Source: Streptococcus australis ATCC 700641
GTDB lineage: Bacteria > Bacillota > Bacilli > Lactobacillales > Streptococcaceae
NCBI RefSeq assembly: GCF_000186465.1
Contig: NZ_GL636091.1
Location: 1,818,073 to 1,882,072, forward strand
Direction: 5' to 3'
Length of the DNA: 64,000 bases
In this document: positions 41,049 through 51,057 of the stretch, piece after piece
How positions within the stretch are numbered: position 1 is the first letter of the stretch
Layout of the letters: each line of letters opens with the position of its first letter
Position numbers and translations under genes: made by a program
Notes under the pieces: model-generated
What the model was told of the DNA's origin: nothing
Database searches by the model: none
What the model saw: the letters and a program-made list of their open reading frames with translations, nothing else

Positions 41049-41750
41049 TTACAGTAGGCTCAAGGCTGCTTGGTCTGCAATAATCACGACATCTGGATGA
41101 GCTTGAAGCGCACTCGCTGGTAAACTCTCTGTTTTTGGACCATTGACCATTCCTGCGATTGCTTGTGCCTTTGATTCTCCATAGGCAAAGAGAATGATAG
41201 ACTTAGCATCGAGAATGTTCGCAATTCCCATGGAAATGGCTTGAGTTGGCACATCTTCAATTTTTTCAAAGAAGCGAGCGTTGGCTTCAATCGTTGATTG
41301 ATCCAAATGGACCAAATGCGTTTGGCTGTCAAACGGGGTTCCAGGTTCGTTAAAACCAATATGCCCGTTGCGACCAATTCCTAGAATTTGCAGATCTACT
41401 GGGTTTTGAGCCAAAATTTCATTGTAATGAGCTGTTTCCTCTTCTGCAGTATCTTCATTTCCTTTTGGAAGATAGCTGACTTTAAAGGGTTTCTCATTGA
41501 ATAAATTTTCCTGCATAAAGTAACGATAAGATTGAGGATCCTCTCCCGTCAAACCGACATACTCATCCAAGTTGACACTGACCATGTCTGAGAAATCCAA
41601 GTCACTTTCTCGAATCAATTTATAAAATTCAAGTGGACTGCTTCCAGTCGCAAGCCCTAAAGTTTTGGCACCCTGCTCTAACTTTTCTTTTAACAGGTCA
41701 AAAGCAACCTGCCCTCCTTCGATTTGATTGGCTACTTCAATAACTTTCAT
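41049..41750 (-). CDS. nagB: Glucosamine-6-phosphate deaminase
   Basis: 233 residues. It converts glucosamine-6-phosphate to fructose-6-phosphate and ammonia, feeding amino sugars into glycolysis. Family motifs include [20 protein letters not shown] (catalytic Asp), [14 protein letters not shown] with the catalytic His. It is the short Firmicute form without the C-terminal allosteric extension of enteric enzymes. A near-consensus promoter and a partial cre lie upstream. Confidence 0.95.
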   Translation of the reverse strand: MKVIEVANQIEGGQVAFDLLKEKLEQGAKTLGLATGSSPLEFYKLIRESDLDFSDMVSVNLDEYVGLTGEDPQSYRYFMQENLFNEKPFKVSYLPKGNEDTAEEETAHYNEILAQNPVDLQILGIGRNGHIGFNEPGTPFDSQTHLVHLDQSTIEANARFFEKIEDVPTQAISMGIANILDAKSIILFAYGESKAQAIAGMVNGPKTESLPASALQAHPDVVIIADQAALSLL

Positions 41751-41779
41751 GATTATACCTCCTCTTATTTCTTATTTTC

Positions 41780-41808
41780 ATTATATGGTATAGACCAATT
41801 TTTGTCAA
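41780..41808 (-). promoter_or_regulatory. Promoter of nagB
   Basis: Perfect TTGACA (41803-41808), 17 bases, perfect TATAAT (41780-41785). Confidence 0.85.
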
Positions 41809-41817
41809 GCGCTTTCT
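41803..41817. promoter_or_regulatory. Possible cre site at the nagB -35
   Basis: The core CAAGCGCTTTCT matches the right two-thirds of the cre consensus, with mismatches at the leading TG. It overlaps the -35 box. CcpA control of nagB is known in streptococci, but the match is partial. Confidence 0.45.
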
Positions 41818-41953
41818 TGATGTTAGAAAAGGATTTTTCACCTTCATCCCTTTAAAATTCGGCTAGTGATTTCCTTTGTTTCACTCTTATTTCATGATAT
41901 AATGGGGAAGGTTAAATGTAAGAAATAGAAGAATTTAGATACAAGGAGAGAAC

Positions 41954-42982
41954 ATGAACACGAATGACTTTGATTTCCACCTCCCCGAGGAATTAATTGC
42001 GCAAACCCCACTAGAGAAGCGCGATGCCTCAAAACTACTAATCCTCAATCGACAAACAGGTCAGATGGAAGACCAGCATTTTGATGCCATTATCAATGAA
42101 TTAGAACCAGGGGATGCTTTGGTGATGAACAATACCCGTGTCCTGCCAGCTCGTCTCCATGGGGTCAAACCGGATACAGGGGGGCATGTGGAGCTTCTTC
42201 TCTTAAAAAATATCGAGGGCGATCAATGGGAGGTTCTTGCCAAACCTGCTAAACGTCTCAAAGAGGGAGGGGTCGTCAGCTTTGGAGATGGACGTCTTCA
42301 AGCTACCCTAATCAAAAAGCTGGAACACGGAGGATGTATCGTAGAGTTTTCTTACCAAGGAATTTTCCTTGAAGTCTTGGAAAGTCTAGGGGAAATGCCC
42401 CTACCACCATACATCCATGAAAAATTAGAAGATCAAGAACGTTACCAGACGGTCTATGCCAAAGAAAATGGATCCGCCGCTGCTCCTACTGCTGGCCTCC
42501 ATTTCACACCCGAGCTCTTACAAAAAATTGAAGACAAAGGGGTTCACTTGGTTTATCTAACCCTCCATGTCGGGCTGGGTACCTTCCGTCCTGTATCTGT
42601 CGACAATCTCGACCAACATGAGATGCATTCCGAGTTTTATCAACTTTCTGAAGAGGCTGCCCAAACCCTTCGGCAAGTTAAAGCGAGCGGTCACCGCATC
42701 GTAGCTGTTGGAACCACTTCTATCCGAACCTTAGAAACAATTGGCAACAAGTTTAATGGGGAGTTACAAGCCGACTCTGGTTGGACCAATATCTTTATCA
42801 AACCAGGCTATCAGTGGCAGGTTGTCGACGCCTTTTCAACCAACTTCCACCTACCAAAATCAACCTTAGTCATGCTCGTTTCTGCCTTCGCAGGTCGAGA
42901 ACTCACTCTGAATGCTTATCAGCACGCTATCGACCAAGGCTACCGTTTCTTCAGCTTTGGAGATGCTATGTTTATCAAATAA
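41954..42982 (+). CDS. queA: tRNA preQ1(34) S-adenosylmethionine ribosyltransferase-isomerase
   Basis: 342 residues of usual QueA length. It adds the cyclopentene ring precursor in queuosine synthesis at tRNA position 34. Motifs: [13 protein letters not shown] at the N-terminus, [11 protein letters not shown], and [18 protein letters not shown] precedes the ATG, and an extended -10 TGATATAAT lies at 41895-41903. It is cotranscribed with argR and faces the arc genes, as in S. gordonii-type loci. Confidence 0.95.
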   Translation: MNTNDFDFHLPEELIAQTPLEKRDASKLLILNRQTGQMEDQHFDAIINELEPGDALVMNNTRVLPARLHGVKPDTGGHVELLLLKNIEGDQWEVLAKPAKRLKEGGVVSFGDGRLQATLIKKLEHGGCIVEFSYQGIFLEVLESLGEMPLPPYIHEKLEDQERYQTVYAKENGSAAAPTAGLHFTPELLQKIEDKGVHLVYLTLHVGLGTFRPVSVDNLDQHEMHSEFYQLSEEAAQTLRQVKASGHRIVAVGTTSIRTLETIGNKFNGELQADSGWTNIFIKPGYQWQVVDAFSTNFHLPKSTLVMLVSAFAGRELTLNAYQHAIDQGYRFFSFGDAMFIK

Positions 42983-42994
42983 GGAGAGCCCCTT

Positions 42995-43465
42995 ATGAAT
43001 AAGATTGAAAGTCGCCACCGCCTGATCCGGTCCATTATTTCAGAAAAGAAAATTCGAACCCAACAGGAATTGCAGGACAGCCTGGAAGCTAACGGCATCA
43101 TCGTGACCCAGTCAACCCTATCAAGAGATGTCAAATCCTTGAATCTAGTAAAAATTAACGAAGGGGATACCTCTTACTATGCCATCAATAGCATTGCCCC
43201 ATCTCGCTGGGAAAACCGACTTCGTTTTTATATGGAGGATGCCCTCGTCATGCTTCGTCCCGTCCAAAACCAAGTGGTGGTGAAAACTCTACCTGGACTG
43301 GCTCAGTCTTTTGGTGCTATCTTAGACGCCCTTGAATTACCACAAATTGTCGCAACCGTCTGTGGGGACGACGTCTGCCTCATCATCTGTGAAGACAATC
43401 AAGGTGCCTTGGACTGCTTTGAAAAATTGAAAGAATTTACTCCTCCCTTCTTCTTTAGCAAATAA
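42995..43465 (+). CDS. argR: ArgR-family arginine repressor/regulator
   Basis: 156 residues: an N-terminal winged helix (about 1-70, with [24 protein letters not shown]) and a C-terminal arginine-binding oligomerisation domain ([12 protein letters not shown]). ArgR proteins sense arginine; the one next to the arc genes controls them in several oral streptococci. It starts 12 bases after queA. Confidence 0.93.
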   Translation: MNKIESRHRLIRSIISEKKIRTQQELQDSLEANGIIVTQSTLSRDVKSLNLVKINEGDTSYYAINSIAPSRWENRLRFYMEDALVMLRPVQNQVVVKTLPGLAQSFGAILDALELPQIVATVCGDDVCLIICEDNQGALDCFEKLKEFTPPFFFSK

Positions 43466-43468
43466 AAG

Positions 43469-43499
43469 AAAGCTTAGATGGTCTGACCATCTAAGCTTT
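43469..43499. terminator. Bidirectional terminator between argR and arcT
   Basis: A perfect 14-bp stem AAAGCTTAGATGGT / ACCATCTAAGCTTT with a CTG loop. A T run follows on the plus strand and AT-rich sequence on the minus strand. Confidence 0.92.
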
Positions 43500-43515
43500 T
43501 TTTTTCAAATCTATA

Positions 43516-44856
43516 TTAGACTTCCTTGCCTGCTAACCGTCGAATGGTCTCGGCATAAATTTCCATTGCACGATATAAATCATCCAGTTTGGCTCGCTCA
43601 TTAGCCTGGTGCTCTGTTTGGAGAGCATCAGGGAAGAGGGCCCCATAAGCCACACAATTTTCCATGGTTCGAGCAAAAGTAGCTCCTCCTGAGGACATAG
43701 CTGGGGTTTGATCACCAGTCTCTTCTTGGTAGACCTTCATCAAAGTACTTACCAATGGACTATCTAACGGCACGTACAGTGGAGCTACATAATCAAATTC
43801 TTCATACTGAAGTTGGTAACTAGACGCCACCTCAGTTAATCGCTCTACTAAAGCATCCTTATCTGCTAGGACAGGGATCCGAATATCAATCCCGATTTCA
43901 GATTGCTGTTCATCAATGGAGAGGGTTGCAATATTGAAGGAAAGAGCACCACTTGGTTCATCTTTGATTTCACCAAAGAGAGCTGCTCCTGTCGCATCTT
44001 CCCCAACAGCATCTGCTATAAAGAGAAGAGCTGGATGAGGCTGGATCAAGGAAAGACTTTCCGCTAAGCCGACAATAGCATTGACACCCTCAGCCGCATC
44101 CTTGGAGTGTTTAGACAGTCCAAGAACGGTTACTGCTCCTGTTTCTTCTGTATAGTTCACACCACTTTGCTCGATCACTGGTAAAAGTTCCTCTAAACGT
44201 TCCCCCTTATAAGTTGCCTTATCTGGTACCACGTTAAGGGCACGACCAGCTTGTAAGGGACGATCCTCCCAGCCTGGTCCATGGAGCTTCACTTGAAGCA
44301 AGCCTTTTTCAGCATAGGTTAATGGGAAAGAGGAATCCGGAGCAAAGCCAAGATCTGCTTTTTCTTCTATCTGATTGTAGCGATTCATACAGCGCCAGAG
44401 AGTTTCCTCGTCTGTACCAAATATAAAGCGGATCCGTTTGGTAAATGTCACTCCTTGGTCGAGAAGACTCTTAACTGCGTAAAGGGCCGCAAGGGATGGC
44501 CCCTTGTCATCTTGTACCCCACGTCCAATCAACCATCCATCTTTCAAAGTTGCCTCAAAAGGTGGCGTTTGCCAATCTTCTAAATCACCGGCTGGAACAA
44601 CATCCAAGTGACAAAGAACGGCCAGGAGTTCTTCCCCCTGACCGATCTCTGCATATCCATAGTATCCTTCAGGATCTAGATAGGTTTGAAAGCCCATTTC
44701 TTGAGCAATTTCTAACGTTTTCTCAAGGACATCTTGGATAGCTTGTCCAAACGGTGTTCCATTTTCGCCTTCGTTTAAAACCGAAGGATAAGAAATGATG
44801 GTTTGAAGAGAGGTTAAAAACTGCTCTTTTACATCGTCCTTTATTCTATTTTTCAT
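43516..44856 (-). CDS. arcT: M20 family dipeptidase of the arc operon (ArcT/PepV-type)
   Basis: 446 residues. Metal ligands are visible: LCHLDVVPAG, VQDDKGPSLA (bridging Asp), TDEETLW (catalytic Glu), and a C-terminal SSGGATFAR metal site. This resembles PepV/Sapep di-zinc or manganese dipeptidases. In S. gordonii the equivalent gene is named arcT and is thought to release arginine from peptides. It starts 17 bases after arcD. Confidence 0.85.
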   Translation of the reverse strand: MKNRIKDDVKEQFLTSLQTIISYPSVLNEGENGTPFGQAIQDVLEKTLEIAQEMGFQTYLDPEGYYGYAEIGQGEELLAVLCHLDVVPAGDLEDWQTPPFEATLKDGWLIGRGVQDDKGPSLAALYAVKSLLDQGVTFTKRIRFIFGTDEETLWRCMNRYNQIEEKADLGFAPDSSFPLTYAEKGLLQVKLHGPGWEDRPLQAGRALNVVPDKATYKGERLEELLPVIEQSGVNYTEETGAVTVLGLSKHSKDAAEGVNAIVGLAESLSLIQPHPALLFIADAVGEDATGAALFGEIKDEPSGALSFNIATLSIDEQQSEIGIDIRIPVLADKDALVERLTEVASSYQLQYEEFDYVAPLYVPLDSPLVSTLMKVYQEETGDQTPAMSSGGATFARTMENCVAYGALFPDALQTEHQANERAKLDDLYRAMEIYAETIRRLAGKEV

Positions 44857-44873
44857 GAAACACCTACTTTATT

Positions 44874-46385
44874 CTATTGTAAGAATGGAACCACAGTTCC
44901 TAGTAGAAGAAGGGCAATGGTAATCACTACAATCGCTACGACCAATTTACCCATGAATTTCCACCATGCACTCAATTCAACACGTCCAAGAGCAAGAGCT
45001 CCCATTACGATACCTGAAGTTGGTGCGATCAAGTTCAAGACACCAGATGCAGATTGGTAAGCTGTAACAATCAAGCTAGCTGGTACATTAACGAATTTAC
45101 CAAGAGGTGCCATGATACCCATTGTCGCGCTGGCAAGACCAGATGATGATGGAATCAAGAATGACATTGGCAAGTAGAAAATGTAAGTCAAGACAATGAA
45201 CAATTGAGATGAAAGACCTTTAAGTCCTTCTTCACCCCAGTGAAGAATTGTTGCAGTGATCATACCGTCGTTCATGATGACTTGGATACCACGTGCTACT
45301 GCTACGATAATAGCAACACTCAAGAGGTCAGCTGCACCATTCATGAAGGATGAAATGATTTGTTCTTCTTTCAAGCCATAAATGATACCAACAAGGATTC
45401 CCATGAAGGCAAAGAGCATAGCTGTTTGAGGGAAATACCAAGTACCAAGAGCATCTGTGTTACCGATCAATTGACCAAGGTAAGGAACTTTATGGAGAGA
45501 CTCGTTAAAGCTGTCAAAGAATGTAATACCCAAATCTTTGAATGGGATAAATCCAGCAACCATGATGACGAATGTTGAAATGAAGACGAGCAAGACACGT
45601 TTTTGTTTCTTGTTCATTTGTGAAGGAATTTCTTCGCCACTATCAACGTTGAAGTGTTTCAAATCTTCTTCACGAGTAGCATAGGTGAGAGATTTGGTTG
45701 GGTCTTTTTGAATTTTATCAGCGTAACGGTATACATAGTAGGTGCTAAGGGCTGTCATGACAATCCAGAAGATTAAACGAAGCAAGAGACCTGAAGCACT
45801 TGAGATACCTGCAGTATCAGATGCGATAACTGTCGCAAATGGGTTCAAGGTAGATGCCAAACATCCAATCTGTGAACCAAGCAAGATAATGGCTACCCCT
45901 GTCAAGCTGTCAAAACCAACAGACATCATAACAGGTACAAGAAGTGGATAGAAGGCCATGGTTTCCTCACCCATACCATAAGTTGTCCCACCAAGGGCAA
46001 ACAATGGCATTAAGATCAAGATCAACATTTTTTCGCGGCCTTTGTATTTACGAACGATAGAAGCAATCCCTACATCAAGGGTACCTGTTTCGTTCACAAC
46101 ACCAAGGAAACCACCGACCATCAAGATAAAGAAGGCTACGTCAATGGCTGCACTGGTTGGTGCTTTACCAAGCATGGCATTGATTGGGGCCATCAAGACG
46201 TCCCAAATCCCTTGAGGATTTTGTTTCACAGCTTCATAACTACCTGCGATGATGGCACCACCATCGTCAACTTTGTATTGACCAGCTGGAATAATCCAAG
46301 TTAACACTGCCATAATGGCAATGATGATTAACAATACGGTATAAGATGAAGGCATCTTAAACCCTTTTTTCGCTTTTTCACTCAT
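44874..46385 (-). CDS. arcD: Arginine/ornithine antiporter ArcD (YfcC family)
   Basis: 503 residues, about 12 membrane segments, starting KGFKMPSSYTVLLII, a signature of the YfcC/C4-dicarboxylate carrier-like family. In streptococcal arc operons this protein exchanges arginine for ornithine. Its 203-base upstream gap has a cre-like site and a terminator behind arcC, so arcDT probably has an additional promoter. Confidence 0.88.
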   Translation of the reverse strand: MSEKAKKGFKMPSSYTVLLIIIAIMAVLTWIIPAGQYKVDDGGAIIAGSYEAVKQNPQGIWDVLMAPINAMLGKAPTSAAIDVAFFILMVGGFLGVVNETGTLDVGIASIVRKYKGREKMLILILMPLFALGGTTYGMGEETMAFYPLLVPVMMSVGFDSLTGVAIILLGSQIGCLASTLNPFATVIASDTAGISSASGLLLRLIFWIVMTALSTYYVYRYADKIQKDPTKSLTYATREEDLKHFNVDSGEEIPSQMNKKQKRVLLVFISTFVIMVAGFIPFKDLGITFFDSFNESLHKVPYLGQLIGNTDALGTWYFPQTAMLFAFMGILVGIIYGLKEEQIISSFMNGAADLLSVAIIVAVARGIQVIMNDGMITATILHWGEEGLKGLSSQLFIVLTYIFYLPMSFLIPSSSGLASATMGIMAPLGKFVNVPASLIVTAYQSASGVLNLIAPTSGIVMGALALGRVELSAWWKFMGKLVVAIVVITIALLLLGTVVPFLQ

Positions 46386-46443
46386 TTGCTTATCCTCCTA
46401 ACGCAACAAAGTTTGAGTGACTCTTTCAAAAGGTTTATCTTTT

Positions 46444-46458
46444 AGAAAGCGCTTACCT
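46444..46458. promoter_or_regulatory. cre-like site upstream of arcD
   Basis: AGGTAAGCGCTTTCT on the minus strand matches the cre consensus at 14 of 15 positions (the T of TG is missing). It lies 59 bases before arcD. The -10 box was not assigned with confidence. Confidence 0.6.
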
Positions 46459-46524
46459 ATATGTTTATTTTATCATATTTAAGATTAAAAAACTAGTTTT
46501 TCCTAATCTTTTTTAGAAAAAACA

Positions 46525-46573
46525 AGGGGAGAATCTTTATACAAAATCCTGTAAAAATAAGATTTACTCCCCT
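46525..46573 (-). terminator. Hairpin between arcC and arcD
   Basis: AGGGGAG..AATCTT pairs with AAGATT CTCCCCT around a long loop; T-rich bases follow on the minus strand. It would separate arcABC from arcDT transcripts. Confidence 0.6.
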
Positions 46574-46588
46574 CCTCATGTGCATGAT

Positions 46589-47533
46589 TTAGTCTTTAAC
46601 GATAATTGTTCCACTTTCAGACTCAATCAAAGCGCCAAGGTTTTCAAGTGAAGTGATGACTGCTTTTCCTTCTGGACGACCATTTACAAAGGCAATCGCA
46701 GCTTCTACTTTAGGAAGCATGCTTCCTGGTGCAAATTGGTCTTGTTTGATGTACTCTTCCAATTGAGCGACATTTACATGTTCCAATTTTTCTTGATCTG
46801 GTTTGTTGTAGTTCACAAAGACATAGTCCACACCTGTCAAAACGATGAAGAGGTCTGCTTCTACCAATTCAGCCAAACGTTGGGATGCAAAGTCTTTATC
46901 GATAACAGCTTCAACACCAGTCAAGCTGCCATCAGCTTCTTTCACAACTGGAATACCGCCACCACCGGCTGCAACCACTACTTGGCCTGCATTGAACAAG
47001 GTACGGATAGTATTGATTTCTTTGATATCCACTGGTTTTGGAGAAGCAACAACTTTACGCCAGCCACGACCAGCATCTTCTTTGAAAGTTGCACCTGATT
47101 TTTCAGCTTCTGCTTTTGCTTCTTCTTCAGAGTAGAATGGGCCGATTGGTTTGCTTAAGTTAACGAAAGCTGGGTCATTTTTATCAACAACGACTTGTGT
47201 CACAACAGAAGCCACATCTTTTTCAATTCCTTCTTCAAGAAGAGCATTTTGAAGAGCGTTTTGAAGCCAGAAACCAATGCTTCCTTCAGTCATTGCAACC
47301 AATGAATCCAATGGAAAAGCTGGGTTCTTTTCAGAATCTGCTGCCAAATGTTGGAGCAAAAGGTTTCCTACTTGAGGACCATTTCCGTGAGTGACGATCA
47401 AGTCATCCCCATTTTTAATCAATTTTACTAAGTGTTTTGCTGTTTCTACAAGTGCTTCTTGTTGAGCTTTTGCAGAAGGATCAGATGAGAGAATGGCATT
47501 TCCTCCCAAAGCAACGACGATTTTTCTTGACAT
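46589..47533 (-). CDS. arcC: Carbamate kinase
   Basis: 314 residues. It makes ATP from carbamoyl phosphate, yielding ammonia and CO2. The phosphate-binding VALGGNAI (residues 6-13) and AAGGGGIPV motifs are clear, along with [11 protein letters not shown]. It follows arcB after a gap with a strong hairpin. Confidence 0.96.
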   Translation of the reverse strand: MSRKIVVALGGNAILSSDPSAKAQQEALVETAKHLVKLIKNGDDLIVTHGNGPQVGNLLLQHLAADSEKNPAFPLDSLVAMTEGSIGFWLQNALQNALLEEGIEKDVASVVTQVVVDKNDPAFVNLSKPIGPFYSEEEAKAEAEKSGATFKEDAGRGWRKVVASPKPVDIKEINTIRTLFNAGQVVVAAGGGGIPVVKEADGSLTGVEAVIDKDFASQRLAELVEADLFIVLTGVDYVFVNYNKPDQEKLEHVNVAQLEEYIKQDQFAPGSMLPKVEAAIAFVNGRPEGKAVITSLENLGALIESESGTIIVKD

Positions 47534-47555
47534 AGTTTTTCCCTTTCTATAAAAA

Positions 47556-47592
47556 ATAGGGGCAGGACTAAAGCTAGCAGTCCAGCCCCTAT
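47556..47592 (-). terminator. Strong hairpin between arcB and arcC
   Basis: ATAGGGGC(A)GGACT pairs with AGTCC(A)GCCCCTAT with one A/A mismatch. On the minus strand T6 follows. It probably acts as a partial terminator or RNA-stability element. Confidence 0.7.
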
Positions 47593-47618
47593 AGCTGTTG
47601 GTATACGGTTATAAAGTC

Positions 47619-48635
47619 TTAAACTTTTGGAATGTACAAGTTACCAAGAGTAGCTGCCATAACCGCTTTGATTGTGTGCATACGGTTTTCAGCTTGGTCA
47701 AAGTGGCGAGCATATTTGCTACGGAACACTTCGTCAGTAACTTCCATTTCTTCTACGCCGAATTTTTCAGCAACATCTTTACCATAAACAGTGTTTGTGT
47801 CGTGGAAAGCTGGCAAGCAGTGCAAGAAGATCAAGTCTTCGTTATCAGCTTTCTTAACCAATTCCATGTTTACTTGGTAAGGTTTCAAAAGGGCAACGCG
47901 TTCTGCAAATTTGTCTTCTTCACCCATAGATACCCAAACGTCAGTGTAAAGTACATCTGCACCTTTCACAGCTTCGTCAGCATCTTCAGTGATCAAGATA
48001 TGAGCGCCACTTTCTTTTGCGAATCCTTCTGCCAATTCAACAATTTCTTGTTCTGGGAAGAGTTCTTTTGGTGAGAAGATGTGTACGTTCACACCAAGGA
48101 TAGCACCTGTTACAAGAAGGCTGTTTGCAACGTTGTTACGTCCGTCACCACAGTATACAAGTGTCAAACCTTCCAAACGTCCAAAGTTTTCTTGAACAGT
48201 CAAGTAGTCAGCAAGCATTTGAGTTGGGTGCCATTCGTCAGTCAAACCATTCCATACTGGAACACCTGAGAATTCAGCCAATTCTTCAACCATGCGTTGG
48301 CTGAAACCACGGAATTCAATACCATCAAACATACGTCCAAGAACTTTTGCAGTATCTTCTGTAGATTCTTTTTTACCAAGTTGGATGTCGTTTGCACCAA
48401 GGTATTCTGGGTGAGCACCAAGGTCGATGGCTGCAGTAGTGAAGGCTGCACGAGTACGAGTTGAAGTTTTTTCAAACAAAAGCGCAATGTTTTTACCAGC
48501 TAGGTAGCGGTGGTCAATGTTGCGTTTTTTAAGGTCTTTCAAGTGAGCTGAAAGTCCGATAAGGTATTCTAACTCTGCACGTGTAAAGTCTTTTTCTGCT
48601 AAAAAGCTACGTCCTTGGAATACTGAAGTTGTCAT
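47619..48635 (-). CDS. arcB: Ornithine carbamoyltransferase (catabolic)
   Basis: 338 residues. It converts citrulline and phosphate to ornithine and carbamoyl phosphate. The carbamoyl-phosphate site STRTRAAF and the ornithine-site HCLPAFHD are present. Position behind arcA indicates the catabolic form. Confidence 0.96.
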   Translation of the reverse strand: MTTSVFQGRSFLAEKDFTRAELEYLIGLSAHLKDLKKRNIDHRYLAGKNIALLFEKTSTRTRAAFTTAAIDLGAHPEYLGANDIQLGKKESTEDTAKVLGRMFDGIEFRGFSQRMVEELAEFSGVPVWNGLTDEWHPTQMLADYLTVQENFGRLEGLTLVYCGDGRNNVANSLLVTGAILGVNVHIFSPKELFPEQEIVELAEGFAKESGAHILITEDADEAVKGADVLYTDVWVSMGEEDKFAERVALLKPYQVNMELVKKADNEDLIFLHCLPAFHDTNTVYGKDVAEKFGVEEMEVTDEVFRSKYARHFDQAENRMHTIKAVMAATLGNLYIPKV

Positions 48636-48685
48636 TAATTATCTCCTTTAATTATGCATGATAAGATCCTGTCAATCAGTTTAGA

Positions 48686-48709
48686 GGGCTCAGTTTAGAC
48701 ACTGAGCCC
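48686..48709 (-). other. Hairpin between arcA and arcB
   Basis: GGGCTCAGT with ACTGAGCCC around a 6-base loop, no T run. It may mark an RNA-processing or stability site within the operon. Confidence 0.6.
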
Positions 48710-48730
48710 GTCTAACCTGTAGAAGGATGA

Positions 48731-49960
48731 TTAGATTTCTTCACGTTCGAATGGCATTGACATACAACGAGGTCCACCACGACCGCGAACCAATTCACTT
48801 CCGCGGATCTTGATCAAACGAAGTCCGTATTCTTCTAATTTCTTGTTGGTAACAGTGTTACGGTCGTATACTACTACCACACCAGGTGCGATTGTAAGAG
48901 TATTTGATCCGTCATTCCATTGTTCACGTGCAGCAGCAACGATGTTGCCATCTCCACATGGAATCAATGTAACTTTTTCAACACCAAGGTTTTCAGCAAG
49001 CAATTCAGCCAAATCACCTTTTTCTTCAACGATCTTCAATTGTTCGTTTTCGTAAGTTACAGAGAAGACGCGAAGGTTACCTTGGATTTCTGGGTGGATT
49101 GTGAATTTATCGTAGTCCACCATTGTGAATACTGTATCCAAGTGCATGAATTTACGGTTGTTAGCAAATTCGAAGGCCAATACTTTCTTGAAGCCAACGT
49201 TCTTCTTGAAGATGTTTACCAACAATTTTTCGATTGATGCAGCATCAGTACGTTGTGAGATACCAACTGCTAATACATCTTTAGAAAGTACCAACTCATC
49301 TCCACCTTCGATACGAGTATCTTCTTCACGGTTGTAGACAAGTTCAACTTTTCCACCGTAAACTGGGTGGTATTTGAAGATGTATTTACCATACAAGGTT
49401 TCACGGTTACGTGTATCTGCGTACATGTGGTTCAATGATACTGCATTACCAATTGTCGCAAATGGGTCACGTGTGAAGTACAAGTTTGGCATTGGATCGA
49501 TAGCAAATGGATAGTCAGATTCAACAAGGTCTGTCAATCCTTTTGCTTCTTCAGGAATTTCTGGAAGTTCAGCTTTTTGAACCCCTGCCATTGTTTTTTC
49601 AACCAATTCTTGGTTGTCTTCAATGCTGTGAAGCAATTCACGGATCGCAATTTTTGTTTGGCGTCCACGAATGTTCGCTTCTTCAAGGTATTCTTCGATG
49701 AACTGATCGCGAATTTCTGGAGAAGTCAATGACTCAGCAGCTAACTGTTCAAGATAAAGTACTTCGATACCTTCGTTACGAAGTGCTTCAGCAAATGCGT
49801 CGTGTTCTTTTTGAGCATCTTCCAAGAAAGGAATATCATCAAAAAGAAGACGTTCAAGATAGTCAGGCATCAAATTTTCCAACTCTTTACCTGGACGGTG
49901 CAAACAAACTTTTTTCAGTTTTCCAATTTCTGAGAAAACATGAATTGGGTGTGTAGACAT
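48731..49960 (-). CDS. arcA: Arginine deiminase
   Basis: 409 residues. It hydrolyses arginine to citrulline and ammonia. The catalytic Cys lies in [16 protein letters not shown] near residue 399, with His in [25 protein letters not shown] lies before the ATG. Together with arcBC it yields ATP and ammonia, important for acid tolerance and mixed-species biofilm pH. Confidence 0.97.
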   Translation of the reverse strand: MSTHPIHVFSEIGKLKKVCLHRPGKELENLMPDYLERLLFDDIPFLEDAQKEHDAFAEALRNEGIEVLYLEQLAAESLTSPEIRDQFIEEYLEEANIRGRQTKIAIRELLHSIEDNQELVEKTMAGVQKAELPEIPEEAKGLTDLVESDYPFAIDPMPNLYFTRDPFATIGNAVSLNHMYADTRNRETLYGKYIFKYHPVYGGKVELVYNREEDTRIEGGDELVLSKDVLAVGISQRTDAASIEKLLVNIFKKNVGFKKVLAFEFANNRKFMHLDTVFTMVDYDKFTIHPEIQGNLRVFSVTYENEQLKIVEEKGDLAELLAENLGVEKVTLIPCGDGNIVAAAREQWNDGSNTLTIAPGVVVVYDRNTVTNKKLEEYGLRLIKIRGSELVRGRGGPRCMSMPFEREEI

Positions 49961-50015
49961 CTATAGTCCTCCTTTTTCTTGCGGTTTAGCTTAGCTAATC
50001 CCGTTTACAGGTTTT

Positions 50016-50044
50016 ATTTTATCACCAATTGGTACCGCTTTCAC
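50016..50044 (-). promoter_or_regulatory. Candidate promoter of the arc operon with overlapping cre
   Basis: TAAAAT (50016-50021) and GTGAAA (50039-50044) with a 17-base spacer; GTGAAAGCGGTACCA (50030-50044) matches the cre consensus at 14 of 15. CcpA bound here would cover the -35, in line with known glucose repression of arc genes. Confidence 0.65.
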
Positions 50045-50128
50045 AGCCAATCTTCCATTACGAACGCCAAGAATCTGACACTTTTTTAAATATTACCCTT
50101 GTTTTATGAAAAATCAACCGCTTTCTTT

Positions 50129-50150
50129 GAATATTTTGCTAAATATATTC
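50129..50150. promoter_or_regulatory. AT-rich palindrome upstream of arcA
   Basis: GAATATTTTGCTAAATATATTC is an imperfect palindrome about 85 bases upstream of the arcA -35. Its size and position suit an operator for ArgR or the Crp/Fnr-type regulator encoded next door, but neither consensus is matched well. Confidence 0.35.
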
Positions 50151-50216
50151 TTTTTGCGAGTAAATATTTTTTTATTTGATTTTTGAAACTTTTTAACGTT
50201 TTTGACAGAAAATAAA

Positions 50217-50236
50217 AGAAGCCCTATTAGGCTTCT
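50217..50236 (-). terminator. Terminator of the Crp/Fnr-type regulator gene
   Basis: AGAAGCC-TAATAG-GGCTTCT then TTTATTTTC on the minus strand; it overlaps the last codons of the gene. Confidence 0.8.
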
Positions 50237-50913
50237 TCAAAACTATCTAAAAAGAACGGAAGATCTAGAAAAGTTAATTTCTTATGCTTGTACTCGATTC
50301 TCTCCTCTTCTAGGAGCTTCTTTAACACTTGATTGACGGTTTCTCTCGTCGTCGCAGCTAATCTAGCCAACTCCTTCATACTCATTGGAAAAGGAATAGT
50401 TGGCCCAGACTTTTGATAATCCTTACAGAGTAGAGCTAGGGATTGGATCACACGATCACTGGCACTAGCTGCCACCACATTGCGAAGTCGCAACTCCTGG
50501 AATTCCAGAATTTTTGAAAGTTTTCTCGTTATAAAGAGAACTTGTTCCATACTGGACTGAACAATTTCTTCATAAAGCTGAACAGGGATACTTAAATATT
50601 TTACCGTTGTCATGGAAGTGGCTGTATAGTGATAAGTTGAATCTGTAAACATACCACCATATGGAAAAACAGCTCCTTCTTTGATGTAATCCATATACGA
50701 GAAGGTGTCTGAAGAGTCAAACTCCTCAATCCGGACATAGCCTTCCACCACTAAAAAGATACGATCGCGTTTATCACCAGCAAAAAATAGGATTTGTCCC
50801 TTTGGAATTTCTCTATAATGGATTTCTACAGCTAATTTATCAAATTTTTCAACTGGAATTTCAGAGAAAGCTGGATGGGATCGAATCAACTGATAATCTT
50901 CTTTTGTAATCAT
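50227..50913 (-). CDS. flp: Crp/Fnr family regulator of the arc genes (Flp/ArcR)
   Basis: 228 residues: a cyclic-nucleotide-binding-like beta-roll (about 10-120) and a C-terminal helix-turn-helix (MSMKELARLAATTRETVNQVLKKL split across about 175-198). I see no N-terminal Cys cluster, so it lacks the classic Fnr iron-sulfur sensor. In S. gordonii a homologue upstream of arcA activates the arc operon, especially under low oxygen. I start at 50913 (MITKEDYQLIRSHPAF); a frame 19 codons longer has no better site. Confidence 0.85.
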   Translation of the reverse strand: MITKEDYQLIRSHPAFSEIPVEKFDKLAVEIHYREIPKGQILFFAGDKRDRIFLVVEGYVRIEEFDSSDTFSYMDYIKEGAVFPYGGMFTDSTYHYTATSMTTVKYLSIPVQLYEEIVQSSMEQVLFITRKLSKILEFQELRLRNVVAASASDRVIQSLALLCKDYQKSGPTIPFPMSMKELARLAATTRETVNQVLKKLLEEERIEYKHKKLTFLDLPFFLDSFEEA

Positions 50914-51020
50914 TTTTATTCTTTCTTTAGGTTCTTTAGTTATTATATCATATTTATTCACTGACCTCAAAGAATGTCACCAAGATTTTAACCATTAAAC
51001 CATATTTTTGCATAGAAAAA

Positions 51021-51049
51021 ACCTTCCCAAAACTATCTTGGGAAAGGTT
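51021..51049 (-). terminator. Terminator of the serine hydrolase gene
   Basis: ACCTTTCCCAA pairs with TTGGGAAGGT, then T6 on the minus strand. Confidence 0.85.
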
Positions 51050-51057
51050 CTAATTCC

